Shown here piece after piece: positions 1-8,069 of a DNA stretch of 64,000 nt; position 1 is the stretch's first letter, and every line of letters begins with the position of its first letter. This DNA is from Sediminibacterium soli. GTDB taxonomy: Bacteria > Bacteroidota > Bacteroidia > Chitinophagales > Chitinophagaceae. Made by a program: the position numbers and the translations under genes. A model generated the notes under the pieces. The model searched no databases and had not been told where the DNA came from. It saw only the letters and a list, made by a program, of their open reading frames with translations. The DNA is taken from assembly GCF_009939225.1 (NCBI RefSeq), contig NZ_JAACJR010000008.1, positions 1,237,107-1,301,106 on the forward strand, given 5' to 3'.

Positions 1-334
1 TGGCTGCCGCAAACAGTTTGGATGCCGTGAATACATCGGGCTGCGCCACGGAGGCATGCACCCTGAAGCGTATGCGCACATTGTCCTGCAGGTTATGCAG
101 GTGGTATACAACCGCCAGCTCCCTTCCCGCATCATCGGGGTAATGCACCGCACAGAGATCGGTGAGGAAACGGAAATTAAGCGATGGCTCGTCAAAAAGG
201 AACTGCATCACTTTCAGGTTATTTTCTTTGGCCGCTTCAAAGCTGAGCATACCATAGGATTCTTCAAAATGAAAAACGGCTTCTCCGAATTTCTCAGTCA
301 GCTTCTGTTGTATGGTCTCGTTGGTCAAAGCCAT
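1..334 (-). CDS. nuoC: NADH-quinone oxidoreductase subunit C, partial (N-terminal part)
   Basis: The first 111 codons of a minus-strand gene that runs off the left edge. The protein starts MALTNETIQQKLTEKFGEAV and contains FRFLTDLCAVHYPDD, the pattern of the complex I 30 kDa (NuoC) family. NuoC is a peripheral-arm subunit of the proton-pumping NADH:menaquinone oxidoreductase at the cytoplasmic membrane face. It follows nuoB on the same strand after an 89-bp gap that holds an inverted repeat. The start is the ATG at 334. Whether the gene is fused to nuoD, as in some Bacteroidota, cannot be seen here. Confidence 0.85.
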   Translation of the reverse strand, partial: MALTNETIQQKLTEKFGEAVFHFEESYGMLSFEAAKENNLKVMQFLFDEPSLNFRFLTDLCAVHYPDDAGRELAVVYHLHNLQDNVRIRFRVHASVAQPDVFTASKLFAAA

Positions 335-348
335 GTTGTTTGCCTTGG

Positions 349-415
349 TCCATGGCCCATAGTCCATGGTGATAACATTGTAATAAAAACGCTTCCATGG
401 GCTATGGGCCATGGA
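349..415. repeat. Inverted repeat in the nuoB-nuoC gap
   Basis: Arms 349-369 and 395-415 are reverse complements in 20 of 21 positions and are separated by 25 bp. The arms are built from the words CCATGG and CCCATAG, so each arm is itself partly palindromic. As RNA this would fold into a strong hairpin inside the nuo message just before nuoC. Its role is unknown; it could stabilise, attenuate or terminate. Confidence 0.8.
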
Positions 416-423
416 TATGTTGA

Positions 424-1014
424 CTATTGTATGCCGTAACTGTTCATCAGCGCTTGGTACTGCTCGCTGTTTCTTCTGCGGATGCTTTCCTGGCCCACCA
501 GTTTCTGCACGTTCATGATACCATCCAGTATCGCTTCGGGACGTGGCGGGCAACCGGGCACGTATACATCCACCGGGATGATCTGGTCGATACCCTGCAG
601 CACGCTGTAGGTATCAAAAATACCGCCGCTGGAGGCGCATGCCCCTACGGCGATCACCCAGCGGGGCTCTGCCATCTGCAGGTATACCTGGCGCAATACG
701 GGGCCCATTTTTTTGGCGATGGTGCCCATTACCATCAGCAGATCGCACTGCCGGGGCGAGAAACCAACCCTTTCGGAACCAAAACGCGCCAGGTCGTAAT
801 GCGAGCCCATGGTGGCCATGAACTCGATACCGCAGCAGGACGTGGCGAACGGCAGCGGCCAGAGCGAATTTTTGCGGGCCAGCCCAACCACATCGCTCAG
901 TTTGGTGGTAAAAAATCCTTCCCCGGTATATCCTTCCGGCGCTTCTGCTACAGATACGGCGCCCGCGGTATCTGCTTCTATGGGGTGAATATTGAATCGT
1001 ACGGGACGAGGCAT
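424..1014 (-). CDS. nuoB: NADH-quinone oxidoreductase subunit B
   Basis: A 196-residue NuoB (PSST) subunit, which binds the last iron-sulfur cluster N2 and passes electrons to quinone. The four expected cluster ligands are visible: the adjacent pair C60-C61 (ATSCCGIEF), C126 (VGACASSGG) and C155 (VPGCPPRPE). Length is usual for the family apart from an N-terminal extension of about 30 residues. It lies between nuoA and nuoC on the minus strand, consistent with a nuoABC operon. The start is the ATG at 1014, where the extension is still in frame. Confidence 0.95.
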   Translation of the reverse strand: MPRPVRFNIHPIEADTAGAVSVAEAPEGYTGEGFFTTKLSDVVGLARKNSLWPLPFATSCCGIEFMATMGSHYDLARFGSERVGFSPRQCDLLMVMGTIAKKMGPVLRQVYLQMAEPRWVIAVGACASSGGIFDTYSVLQGIDQIIPVDVYVPGCPPRPEAILDGIMNVQKLVGQESIRRRNSEQYQALMNSYGIQ

Positions 1015-1015
1015 A

Positions 1016-1125
1016 ATGTTAATTGATCATTAATAACGGGTAATCAGTCATCAGTACAAGGAGTGTGCTTGGTTTCCGTGCTAACCGTTGATTATCGATT
1101 ATTAATTGTTAATTATTAATTTTTA
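1016..1125. repeat. A+T-rich mirrored words in the nuoA-nuoB gap
   Basis: The gap between nuoA and nuoB has words such as AATTGATCATTAATAA and GGTAATCA on the left and TGATTATCGATTATTAATTG on the right, roughly in inverted orientation. Simple A+T-rich composition makes chance pairing easier here than at the other intergenic elements, so this is the weakest member of the set. Confidence 0.4.
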
Positions 1126-1527
1126 TCAGTCTTCCCACTTCAGCGCACCTTTCTTGATGATGTATATAAACCCGGTAAGGAAGAAAGCTACGAACATAAG
1201 CACCGCGCTGAAACCTGCCCATCCCAGTTCGCGGAAATTGACCGCATAGGGATAGAAAAAGATCACTTCCACATCGAACAGTACGAACAGGATGGCAACG
1301 AGGAAATATTTGATGGCGATGGGCTGGCGTGCCTCGCCATGGTTTTCGATACCGCTGGCAAATGTCTCGAGTTTATCGGCCGTTTTCCGCTTAGGCCCCA
1401 GCCAGGCAGATACGGCGATCATGGTGAGCACAAACCCGGCTGCAAATACCAACTGGATACCTATCGGGAAGTAATTGTCAGCAGAATTGGATGTATTCAC
1501 ATCCGCCAGGAAGTTTAGCCAGCTCAT
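1126..1527 (-). CDS. nuoA: NADH-quinone oxidoreductase subunit A
   Basis: A 133-residue membrane subunit of complex I with three hydrophobic segments: one near the N-terminus (IGIQLVFAAGFVLTMIAV), one around KYFLVAILFVLFDVEVIFFY and one near the C-terminus (AGFSAVLMFVAFFLTGFIY). The conserved FDVEVIFFYP motif contains the acidic residues near the quinone chamber. I choose the ATG at 1527 (MSWLNFL) rather than an upstream TTG at 1548, because that TTG sits inside the promoter box at 1546-1553. It is the first gene of the visible nuo operon. Confidence 0.93.
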   Translation of the reverse strand: MSWLNFLADVNTSNSADNYFPIGIQLVFAAGFVLTMIAVSAWLGPKRKTADKLETFASGIENHGEARQPIAIKYFLVAILFVLFDVEVIFFYPYAVNFRELGWAGFSAVLMFVAFFLTGFIYIIKKGALKWED

Positions 1528-1545
1528 GATTAGAATAATATGGCG

Positions 1546-1553
1546 CAAAAATA
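1546..1553 (-). promoter_or_regulatory. Promoter box TATTTTTG upstream of nuoA
   Basis: On the minus strand this reads TATTTTTG and fits the Bacteroidota -7 consensus TAnnTTTG. It lies 18 nt before the nuoA ATG and just downstream of the terminator at 1575-1602, so the nuo operon appears to start here. No clear -33 TTG element was found. Confidence 0.65.
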
Positions 1554-1574
1554 AGCCAGCGAAGGATATAAAAG

Positions 1575-1602
1575 AAAAACTCCCCGATTATGGGGAGTTT
1601 TT
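1575..1602 (-). terminator. Intrinsic terminator of the TPR gene
   Basis: A perfect 11-bp stem (AAAAACTCCCC / GGGGAGTTTTT) with a 6-nt loop. On the minus strand it follows the stop of the TPR gene by 7 nt and ends in a T run. Its symmetry allows activity in both directions. It separates the TPR transcription unit from the nuo operon. Confidence 0.85.
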
Positions 1603-1609
1603 CAGGGGT

Positions 1610-3451
1610 TTATTTTGAAGATTTGCTGTCTTTGGCGGTTGAACTACGGGTACTGGTAGACCCGGACGATTTTTTGCCCTGGGGCTTGCTGTAGTAATCT
1701 ATTCTTTTTTGCACTTCGGCTTTGGCGCTTTGTGCGTATTTGTTATTCTCATCGGCCGGATCGGGGTACAACTGCATCATACGATCGGTTGTTTCCACCA
1801 CTTTCTGGGCCGTTGCCAGGTATTCGTCAACCACAGACGTACGTGTACCGTCTGAAGTTACCTTGAAATTGGGGTCATCGCTCAGCGTGGCCATTTTTTT
1901 CAGGTAATACTTCATAATATAGTACTCGTTAATAAATACGTCCTTTTTGTTCTTTTCCTTGTCTTTTGTCAGCAGCGCTGAATCCAGGAACATGATCGCC
2001 GGTACACCGGTACCTGCCAGTGTATCAGGGTCACCCGCCACCGCGGCTCTCCGCAGGAAGCTGTAGGGCTGTGCTTTTTCAGGATAGGCCTGCAGGTAAG
2101 CTTTTGCCAGGCTGATGGTCTGCGGGTAATCTTTTGATGCAAATGCCGCGTTTGTAATGGTGTAGAACTCAAACTCTCCCATGGGGCCGCCCCTCAGATT
2201 CGCCTGCTTCTGCAGCCATTCGATCTGCTGGGGGTACATTTTAGCCTTGCCGAACAGGGTGGCTGCCTGGCCCATATAGGCGATCTTGTTTACTTTGGAA
2301 GTATCGCTGGCAATCGCTTTTTCCAGGTAAGAAACCGCCTGTGTTTCGCTGCCGGGGAACTTGGAGAACACTTTCACCGCCAGGTCATAATCTTCGGGTT
2401 TGATCTCGCTGGCAGGGTTGGCAAAATATTTTTCCAGGCTGGCTTTTGACTGAACCGAATCACCCATCCTGTCGTAGTTCAATGCATAGAGGTAATAGAT
2501 GGCAGGAAATTTATCCGCACCGCCAATAGAAGCTTCGGCCTGTTTCAGTTTGGCCACACTCTCGGCATTATTGCCTGAACGGAACAGGTATTCGGCTACG
2601 AACACCTCGTTTTTGGCATCCTTATCTGCTTTGGTGATGTATTTATCCAGGTATTCCTTTGCCTTGTTTACGTCTTTGGCAGCATAATAGCTGTACAAAG
2701 CGTGGTATGCCAGCGGAAATTCCGGATCGGCGGTAATGGCATTGTTGAAATACTGCTCGAACAGATCTTTGTTGTTCTGGCTCTGGTAGATCTTACCGAT
2801 ACGGTACAGGGCAAACGCATGTTTGGGATCGATGGTAGCTGCCTGCTGGAAAGCTTTTACGGCTTCTCCACCATTTTCGCCGCCCATTTTCAGGTAATTG
2901 ATACCCATATTTACATAGATCTCCGCATTGGCGGGATCGATGGCGGCTGCCTGTTTCAGTTTGTCAACGGCATACACATTATCGCCTTTGCCTGCGGGTG
3001 CATAGGCATTGGCGCGGCCGATCGCATTCAGCACTCCGGCATTGGCCCTGCCTTTGTTCCTGCCCTTGGTTTCGGTGGAGGCGGTGATGGCCTGCTCGAA
3101 TTTCTGCTTGGCGGCATTCAGATCGCCACCCTCCAGTATTTCCACATGACCCATGCCAACAAGCAACCAGGGATCGCTCCCGATTTCGCCCAGGCCTTTC
3201 TGGTAAAGGTTTTTTGCTTCCAGCAACTGTGCGGGAGATACCGGCGTAGAACCGTCGGTAGCCAGGTAAGCCTGACCCAGCCAGTAAATGGACTGCGGGT
3301 CTTTGGGATTGGCCGCATAGGCTTTTTGCAAAACATCCTTCGCACTGGCATTTTTACCATAGTTCAGGTATTTGATGCCGTCGGCCACCTGGGCCGTCAA
3401 ACACTGTGCAGCAATCAGTGCTGTCAACATCAGAGAAACGATCTTCTTCAT
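1610..3451 (-). CDS. Exported tetratricopeptide repeat protein
   Basis: A 613-residue protein with a signal peptide (MKKIVSLMLTALIAAQCLTAQ) followed by many TPR-like helical repeats, for example IYWLGQAYLA, IYVNMGINYLKMGG and ALYRIGKIYQSQNN. TPR arrays are protein-binding scaffolds; this one should be periplasmic. The last 25 residues are a Ser/Lys/Thr-rich low-complexity tail. It lies 24 bp after the PstS-like gene in the same operon. In other Bacteroidota I know such pairs next to ExbB/ExbD/TonB genes, which are absent here. The partner and exact role are unknown. Confidence 0.85.
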   Translation of the reverse strand: MKKIVSLMLTALIAAQCLTAQVADGIKYLNYGKNASAKDVLQKAYAANPKDPQSIYWLGQAYLATDGSTPVSPAQLLEAKNLYQKGLGEIGSDPWLLVGMGHVEILEGGDLNAAKQKFEQAITASTETKGRNKGRANAGVLNAIGRANAYAPAGKGDNVYAVDKLKQAAAIDPANAEIYVNMGINYLKMGGENGGEAVKAFQQAATIDPKHAFALYRIGKIYQSQNNKDLFEQYFNNAITADPEFPLAYHALYSYYAAKDVNKAKEYLDKYITKADKDAKNEVFVAEYLFRSGNNAESVAKLKQAEASIGGADKFPAIYYLYALNYDRMGDSVQSKASLEKYFANPASEIKPEDYDLAVKVFSKFPGSETQAVSYLEKAIASDTSKVNKIAYMGQAATLFGKAKMYPQQIEWLQKQANLRGGPMGEFEFYTITNAAFASKDYPQTISLAKAYLQAYPEKAQPYSFLRRAAVAGDPDTLAGTGVPAIMFLDSALLTKDKEKNKKDVFINEYYIMKYYLKKMATLSDDPNFKVTSDGTRTSVVDEYLATAQKVVETTDRMMQLYPDPADENNKYAQSAKAEVQKRIDYYSKPQGKKSSGSTSTRSSTAKDSKSSK

Positions 3452-3475
3452 TGTTCGGGTTGTTTATAGTTATTG

Positions 3476-4402
3476 TTAATCCGCATTCTTAATATTCCCT
3501 TTCCTGCTCATAAATCCCATTTTCGCAGGTGCCAGGAATGCCCTTCTGAAAATCAACTGTCCGCGTTCAAGACTCATAAAGTTCATAAAGCCCGTCCCCA
3601 AACGGTTTGTGTTTTCTTTCAGGATATAAAACAAGGGCCGTGCCAAAGGGTATTGCCCATATGTTATAGTTGACTGTGAAGGTTTCGCAAATTCTTCCTT
3701 GTCTTCACAGCTAATGCATTGCACCAGTGCCAGGCGTATCTTGTTACGGTACGCCAGCTGCTTGGGATCGTACAAATCTCCCACCCAGCTCATGCCCACA
3801 AAACCGATGACATCGGGGTTACCGGATACGATGTCGATCACTTTCTCGCTGTTTTCAGCAGCCACCACATTTGCACCGAAAGACGCACCTTTTAACAAAC
3901 TGTCCTGCAGGTAGCGAACCGTACTGGTTGCATTCCTACCATCCATCACCGCCGTCAGTTTGTGTCTGCCGCTGAGGATATCCTTCAGCGCCGCAATGGT
4001 GAACACACTGTCTTTCGCGTCCCTGTTTACCACCACCGCTATCGCATCAAACGCCAGCACGCCGTATACCGGCTTGAATTCGAGTCTTGCCTTGTACGCA
4101 TCTTCTTCTTTCTCCGTCAATCCCTTCGCCACAATGATCATGCGTGTGCTGTCAGACTGCAAATCCCTGAAACAAGCTGCTTCCGATTTATAGGAAGCAA
4201 TGATATTGGTGTTGGGAAAAGAAGAATGGTAAACCTGCAACTGTTCTTCAATCACCGGTTTAAAACTTTCATCAACGCTGATACGGATGGTGCCTTTCTG
4301 GGGCGTGTCTGGCGCTTCTCCCTTTTGTGAAGAATCGCCGCAGGAAACAAAGAACATAGCTACCAATCCGGATACTACTGTAAGAAGGTATCTTTTTTTC
4401 AT
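3476..4402 (-). CDS. PstS-like substrate-binding lipoprotein
   Basis: A 308-residue protein starting MKKRYLLTVVSGLVAMFFVSC with a lipobox Cys at residue 21, so a predicted lipoprotein. The body resembles PstS-type type II periplasmic binding proteins: GTIRISVDESFKPVIEEQL near the start and DVIGFVGMSWVGD later. No pstCAB genes adjoin it, so phosphate uptake should not be assumed. The ATG at 4402 is chosen over an ORF extension to 4501, because the signal peptide begins there. It is followed by the TPR gene and preceded, with a 1-nt gap, by a small membrane protein gene. Confidence 0.82.
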   Translation of the reverse strand: MKKRYLLTVVSGLVAMFFVSCGDSSQKGEAPDTPQKGTIRISVDESFKPVIEEQLQVYHSSFPNTNIIASYKSEAACFRDLQSDSTRMIIVAKGLTEKEEDAYKARLEFKPVYGVLAFDAIAVVVNRDAKDSVFTIAALKDILSGRHKLTAVMDGRNATSTVRYLQDSLLKGASFGANVVAAENSEKVIDIVSGNPDVIGFVGMSWVGDLYDPKQLAYRNKIRLALVQCISCEDKEEFAKPSQSTITYGQYPLARPLFYILKENTNRLGTGFMNFMSLERGQLIFRRAFLAPAKMGFMSRKGNIKNAD

Positions 4403-4403
4403 C

Positions 4404-4637
4404 TTATCCCTGACGTTTGATACCCCTGTACAATCTGAACCCGCCGTATAGCAAACAGATACCGCCGAACATATACCGGAACATCGGATCGATACCTTCA
4501 AATTGTGTCAGCTTCAACTGTTCCGCAAACAGCATCACCACGGCCATGCTGAGGAACAATACTGCCATCACCAGGTCATAAGTCATCCTCATTACCATAT
4601 AGCTTTTCTGCTTTCTCTCTTCAAAACCTGAATTCAT
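4404..4637 (-). CDS. Small membrane protein
   Basis: A 77-residue protein with two hydrophobic segments (YDLVMAVLFLSMAVVMLFA and MFRYMFGGICLLYGGFRLY) around a short polar loop. The ATG at 4637 has an AAGGAAA sequence 5 nt upstream; the frame also runs on to an ATG at 4730, but that extension lacks signal or membrane character. Its stop is 1 nt from the PstS-like start, so the two are probably translated together. No known function is recognised; the position suggests a role with the PstS-like and TPR proteins. Confidence 0.72.
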   Translation of the reverse strand: MNSGFEERKQKSYMVMRMTYDLVMAVLFLSMAVVMLFAEQLKLTQFEGIDPMFRYMFGGICLLYGGFRLYRGIKRQG

Positions 4638-4834
4638 AGCGTTTCCTTTATAACCCGGGAGGGGCAATTTAAAAAAATATTTCAATTCCCGCGTGATCCA
4701 GTCGGCTGTCAATTTTTTAGATCCGGTCATTTGACAGTAAGATGCCCGCCCCGTTTATTTCCATAAACACCGTGCCGCGGATGCTAATAACTGTTAGCAG
4801 ATTTAACAGAATCGGGGCCGCAGTGCAAACCCAT

Positions 4835-4842
4835 TATCTTTG
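4835..4842 (+). promoter_or_regulatory. Promoter box TATCTTTG before the phosphatase gene
   Basis: An exact match to TAnnTTTG, ending 5 nt before the ATG at 4848. Transcription starting at the usual distance from this box would give an mRNA with almost no leader. Confidence 0.65.
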
Positions 4843-4847
4843 TGTTC

Positions 4848-5315
4848 ATGAGATTACTGATGGTATGTCTGGGTAATATCTGCCGCAGCCCGCTGGCGGA
4901 AGGGATCATGAAGAACCGGGCGGCAGCGGCCGGTCTCGACTGGGAAATCGACAGCGCGGGCACCGGCGGCTACCATATCGGGGAGGCGCCACATGTTCTA
5001 TCACAAAAAGTGGCCATGTGCAATGGCATAGATATCAGCGCACAACAATGCCGGCAGTTCCGGAAAGAAGATATAGACAGGTTCGACAGGATACTGGTCA
5101 TGGATCTCGACAATTACCTGGAAGTAAAACGCATCAGCGGAAATAATTGGGCTGAGGATAAAGTTTCCCTGCTGCTGGATACATTGTATCCCGGTGAAAA
5201 AAAAGAAGTGCCTGATCCGTGGTATGGTACCGAAAAAGACTACCATCTTGTTTTTGATATGATCGACCGGGCCTGCGGAAAGCTGATCGACACCCATCTG
5301 AAACGGGTAAGCTGA
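4848..5315 (+). CDS. Low-molecular-weight protein-tyrosine phosphatase
   Basis: A 155-residue LMW-PTP. The P-loop signature CX5RS is at residues 7-14 (VCLGNICRSP), with Cys7 as nucleophile and Arg13 binding phosphate, and the C-terminal general-acid motif PDPWYG is present. These cytoplasmic enzymes remove phosphate from tyrosine in proteins, or act on related substrates; the target here is unknown. The start is ATG 4848; the in-frame GTG at 4842 lies in the promoter box. The gene stands alone between the divergent small-membrane-protein operon and hisS. Confidence 0.93.
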   Translation: MRLLMVCLGNICRSPLAEGIMKNRAAAAGLDWEIDSAGTGGYHIGEAPHVLSQKVAMCNGIDISAQQCRQFRKEDIDRFDRILVMDLDNYLEVKRISGNNWAEDKVSLLLDTLYPGEKKEVPDPWYGTEKDYHLVFDMIDRACGKLIDTHLKRVS

Positions 5316-5437
5316 GTATTTTTGTGGCCTGCGGGCGCAACAAAATCTAACAAAAAACTAACGATACACTAACCGAATTTTAAGCGATCCGGCGCCGAAA
5401 AACCGCCGGCAGCCACCACATCAACTCATCATCTTTC

Positions 5438-6808
5438 ATGAACAAACCAGGCTTACCACAGGGAACCCGAGATTTCAGCGCTGTCGTTGTCAGAAAGCGC
5501 AACCATATTTTCACAACCATACGTTCGGTTTTTGAACTGTACGGGTTTCAGCCGCTGGAAACACCCGCCATGGAAAACCTGGATACGCTGATGGGCAAAT
5601 ACGGCGAAGAAGGCGATAAACTCATTTTTAAAATACTCAATAACGGGCTCGATAACCCGGCCAAGGAGCAGCAGGCAAAAGAAGCCTTCAGCAAAATACT
5701 CTCCGGCAAAAGCAGCAGGGATATTACCGAGCGGGCGTTGCGCTATGACCTTACCATCCCCTTTGCAAGGTATGTGGCCATGAATTTCGGGCAGCTCACC
5801 CTGCCGTTCAAACGCTACCAGGTGCAACCCGTGTGGCGCGCAGACCGCCCGCAGAAAGGCCGTTACCGCGAGTTTTACCAGTGCGATGCCGACGTGGTGG
5901 GCAGCCGCTCTTTATTGAACGAAGTGGAGCTTGCGTATATCTACAGCCAGGTATTCAGTAAACTGAGGGTACCGGTGACCATCCATATCAACAGCCGCAA
6001 GGTGCTGGCGGCGCTGGCAGAAATCTGCGGCGGGGAAGACAAAATGATGGACATCACCATCGCCATCGACAAGCTGGATAAGATCGGACTGGAAAAAGTA
6101 AAAGAAGAATTATCCGGTAAAGGCCTGAACAGCGGGCAGGTAGCCGTGATAGACCAATACCTGTCAATCGGCGGCGATGAAACGGAGAAAATGACGCAGC
6201 TGAAAACACTGCTTGGCGGTAACGCCTCCGGGCTGCAGGGCATTGCGGAAATACAGTATGTGCTTGATCGCTGCAGATCGCTGCCCGCCGGCAGCCGTCT
6301 TCAGACAGATTTCACGCTTGCGCGCGGACTGAATTATTATACCGGCATCATATTCGAGGTAAAAGCCAACGGTGTGCAGATGGGCAGTATCGGCGGCGGG
6401 GGCAGGTACGACGATCTTACCGGTTTGTTCGGTGTACCCGATGTACCCGGCGTGGGTATCAGCTTTGGCGTTGACAGGATCTACGATGTGATGGAAGAAC
6501 TGCAGGTGTTTCCGGATGATGTGGCTGCGGGCACACGCGTACTGTTTTTTAACCTGGGCCAAACAGAAAGCGAGAAAGCCTTTGCACTGATGCAGCAGCT
6601 GCGTGAAAAACAGGTTGCCTGCGAACTGTACCATGAACAGGCCAAATTTGACAAACAGTTCAGATACGCCGATAAAAAACAGATCCCTTTTACGGTGATC
6701 ATCGGCAGCAAAGAGGCGGAAAACGGCACCTGCGTGGTAAAAAACCTCGCCAGCGGCGAACAGCACACCATTGCACAGGCGGTCTTGCCGGATTTCTCCT
6801 TTCAGTAG
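5438..6808 (+). CDS. hisS: Histidine--tRNA ligase
   Basis: A 456-residue class II aminoacyl-tRNA synthetase that charges tRNA-His. It begins GLPQGTRDFSAV, as HisRS proteins do; motif 2 is visible as RYREFYQCDADVVG, and the histidine-binding motif as LARGLNYYTGIIFEV. The C-terminal anticodon-binding domain follows from about residue 360 (GTRVLFFNLGQTESEKA). It is intact and of normal length. The gene stands alone, 122 bp after the phosphatase gene. Confidence 0.97.
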   Translation: MNKPGLPQGTRDFSAVVVRKRNHIFTTIRSVFELYGFQPLETPAMENLDTLMGKYGEEGDKLIFKILNNGLDNPAKEQQAKEAFSKILSGKSSRDITERALRYDLTIPFARYVAMNFGQLTLPFKRYQVQPVWRADRPQKGRYREFYQCDADVVGSRSLLNEVELAYIYSQVFSKLRVPVTIHINSRKVLAALAEICGGEDKMMDITIAIDKLDKIGLEKVKEELSGKGLNSGQVAVIDQYLSIGGDETEKMTQLKTLLGGNASGLQGIAEIQYVLDRCRSLPAGSRLQTDFTLARGLNYYTGIIFEVKANGVQMGSIGGGGRYDDLTGLFGVPDVPGVGISFGVDRIYDVMEELQVFPDDVAAGTRVLFFNLGQTESEKAFALMQQLREKQVACELYHEQAKFDKQFRYADKKQIPFTVIIGSKEAENGTCVVKNLASGEQHTIAQAVLPDFSFQ

Positions 6809-6950
6809 TGAAATGCCGGCGTTCTTACGGTAAACACTGCAACGCATTGTTGCAAACAGTCATAAAAACCTGCGAATCTGCGGTCATAGGGTCCAGCAAC
6901 CAGAATTTGGCATAATATTTTAGGTATTCCGGCAAAACAATCAGTAAGGT

Positions 6951-7448
6951 ATGAAAAGAGTTTTCGGCATTTTGCTGCTGGGTGTTGTTGCATTGGCATC
7001 CTGCAGCAAAAAAACTCGTCCCACAACCAGCGTTCCCGCTAAAAAAACAACACCCCCCGTAACGGTGCTCGCCCCGCCGATAAGCGATTCGGTGGTTACC
7101 GCCCCCACACCCGTTCCAAAGCCGGAAACACCGGCCATCACGCTTCCCGCCGGAATGGCCCCGATGATCGTGATAGACGATAAAGGCCGTATTGTAACGG
7201 CCAAGGAAAAATTACCCGAAGAAGTTGCCGACAAAGTAAACTACAGCCGGATATCAAGGGGATTCAGCCCGGTACAGCGCCAGAACCTGATTTATCGGTT
7301 CAAGATGATACCGCCCCGGGTATTGTTCGTTCCCGACCAGCTGGCGTCCAAAGGCGCAAAAGGCACGTATGTGATCTATAAAAAGAAGTTCTGGTACTGG
7401 AAAAAAGAGGATGGTCTTTTTCACCTCGATGAAACCTATTACCAATAG
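6951..7448 (+). CDS. Lipoprotein with proline-rich linker
   Basis: A 165-residue protein with a lipoprotein signal (MKRVFGILLLGVVALASC, Cys18). Residues 20-70 form a Pro/Thr/Val-rich low-complexity linker, followed by a compact C-terminal part with many aromatic residues (KKFWYWKKEDGLFHLDETYYQ is its end). No family is recognised. It converges with the gene at 7518, and a mirrored repeat fills the gap. It is probably held in the outer or inner membrane facing the periplasm. Confidence 0.75.
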   Translation: MKRVFGILLLGVVALASCSKKTRPTTSVPAKKTTPPVTVLAPPISDSVVTAPTPVPKPETPAITLPAGMAPMIVIDDKGRIVTAKEKLPEEVADKVNYSRISRGFSPVQRQNLIYRFKMIPPRVLFVPDQLASKGAKGTYVIYKKKFWYWKKEDGLFHLDETYYQ

Positions 7449-7518
7449 GCTGGGAATAACGAATACCGATCGGAGTTCATTTCGACATTCGATATTCCTT
7501 GTTCAATATTCGTTATTC
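7449..7518. repeat. Mirrored intergenic repeat, GAATAACGAA family
   Basis: Arms GAATAACGAATA at 7454-7465 and TATTCGTTATTC at 7507-7518 are perfect 12-nt inverted copies. The 21 nt at 7484-7504 are the exact reverse complement of 11408-11428, so the same element type occurs at two loci. It fills the gap between two convergent genes and could act as a bidirectional terminator. Confidence 0.85.
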
Positions 7519-7898
7519 TATCTCGTATCCGCTTCCTCCCGTCTTCTGATCAAATATCCCGTGGGTTCGGTCTTTTTCCCTTCGAGCAGGTAGCCCCTGG
7601 CATCGATAACGATACCGCTGATCTTTTTCTGCTCATCGCGCCTGAAAACGGCAAGTCCCTGGAAGGAAACGATCGAAAATGTATCGGCGGCAATACGGTT
7701 GAAATCGGATTCGCCCGCAGAAGAAGCGATCAACAGACCGTTGCTGCCCATAGACACCACCACCTGCGCCACCACGCTTCCTTCGGGAAAAACATAGGTG
7801 CCAACATAGGGTCTTAGCAGTGCGGTATCAACTTTGGATTGGGCCTGTGTACACAGAATGGAGAACAGCAGGATAAACAGTGTAAGGATTTTTTTCAT
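7518..7898 (-). CDS. Small exported protein, DUF3471-like
   Basis: A 126-residue protein with a signal peptide (MKKILTLFILLFSILCTQAQ). The mature part starts LLRPYVGTYVFPEGSVVAQV, which resembles the small beta-rich domain often found at the C-terminus of serine beta-lactamase-like proteins (DUF3471 type), here alone. This likeness is from memory and tentative. No catalytic motif is visible. It probably lies in the periplasm. It stands on the minus strand upstream of, and reading toward, the convergent lipoprotein gene. Confidence 0.68.
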   Translation of the reverse strand: MKKILTLFILLFSILCTQAQSKVDTALLRPYVGTYVFPEGSVVAQVVVSMGSNGLLIASSAGESDFNRIAADTFSIVSFQGLAVFRRDEQKKISGIVIDARGYLLEGKKTEPTGYLIRRREEADTR

Positions 7899-7934
7899 AG
7901 CAGTGTCGTTGTTACCGAATATACGATTATATGA

Positions 7935-8066
7935 CGGAAGACGGTATTGCTATATTGTTACATTGCGGTATGGTTGCATTGTATTGCTGAGGATTACGCT
8001 GTGGCGATGTGTAACAATTAAGCTATTCAACCATACAGCAATGCAGCAAGCAACAATTCAGCCATC
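7935..8066. repeat. Mirrored intergenic repeat, ATTGTTA/ATGGCT family
   Basis: Arms at 7961-7976 and 8028-8043 match inversely in 15 of 16 positions, within a wider stretch of repeated words such as TTGCTATATTGTTAC and GGTTGCATTGTATTG. The same words recur at 10491-10560, 16134-16225, 25768-25866 and 49366-49415. It lies between two minus-strand genes. Confidence 0.75.
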
Positions 8067-8069
8067 TCC

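Noticed and set aside
427..1026. Plus-strand ORF of 199 aa opposite nuoB
   Set aside because: It is a shadow of nuoB, whose Fe-S ligands and length are complete on the minus strand.
3476..4402. PstS of a phosphate ABC transporter
   Set aside because: The fold fits, but no pstC, pstA, pstB or phoU lies nearby, and the gene sits with a TPR gene instead.
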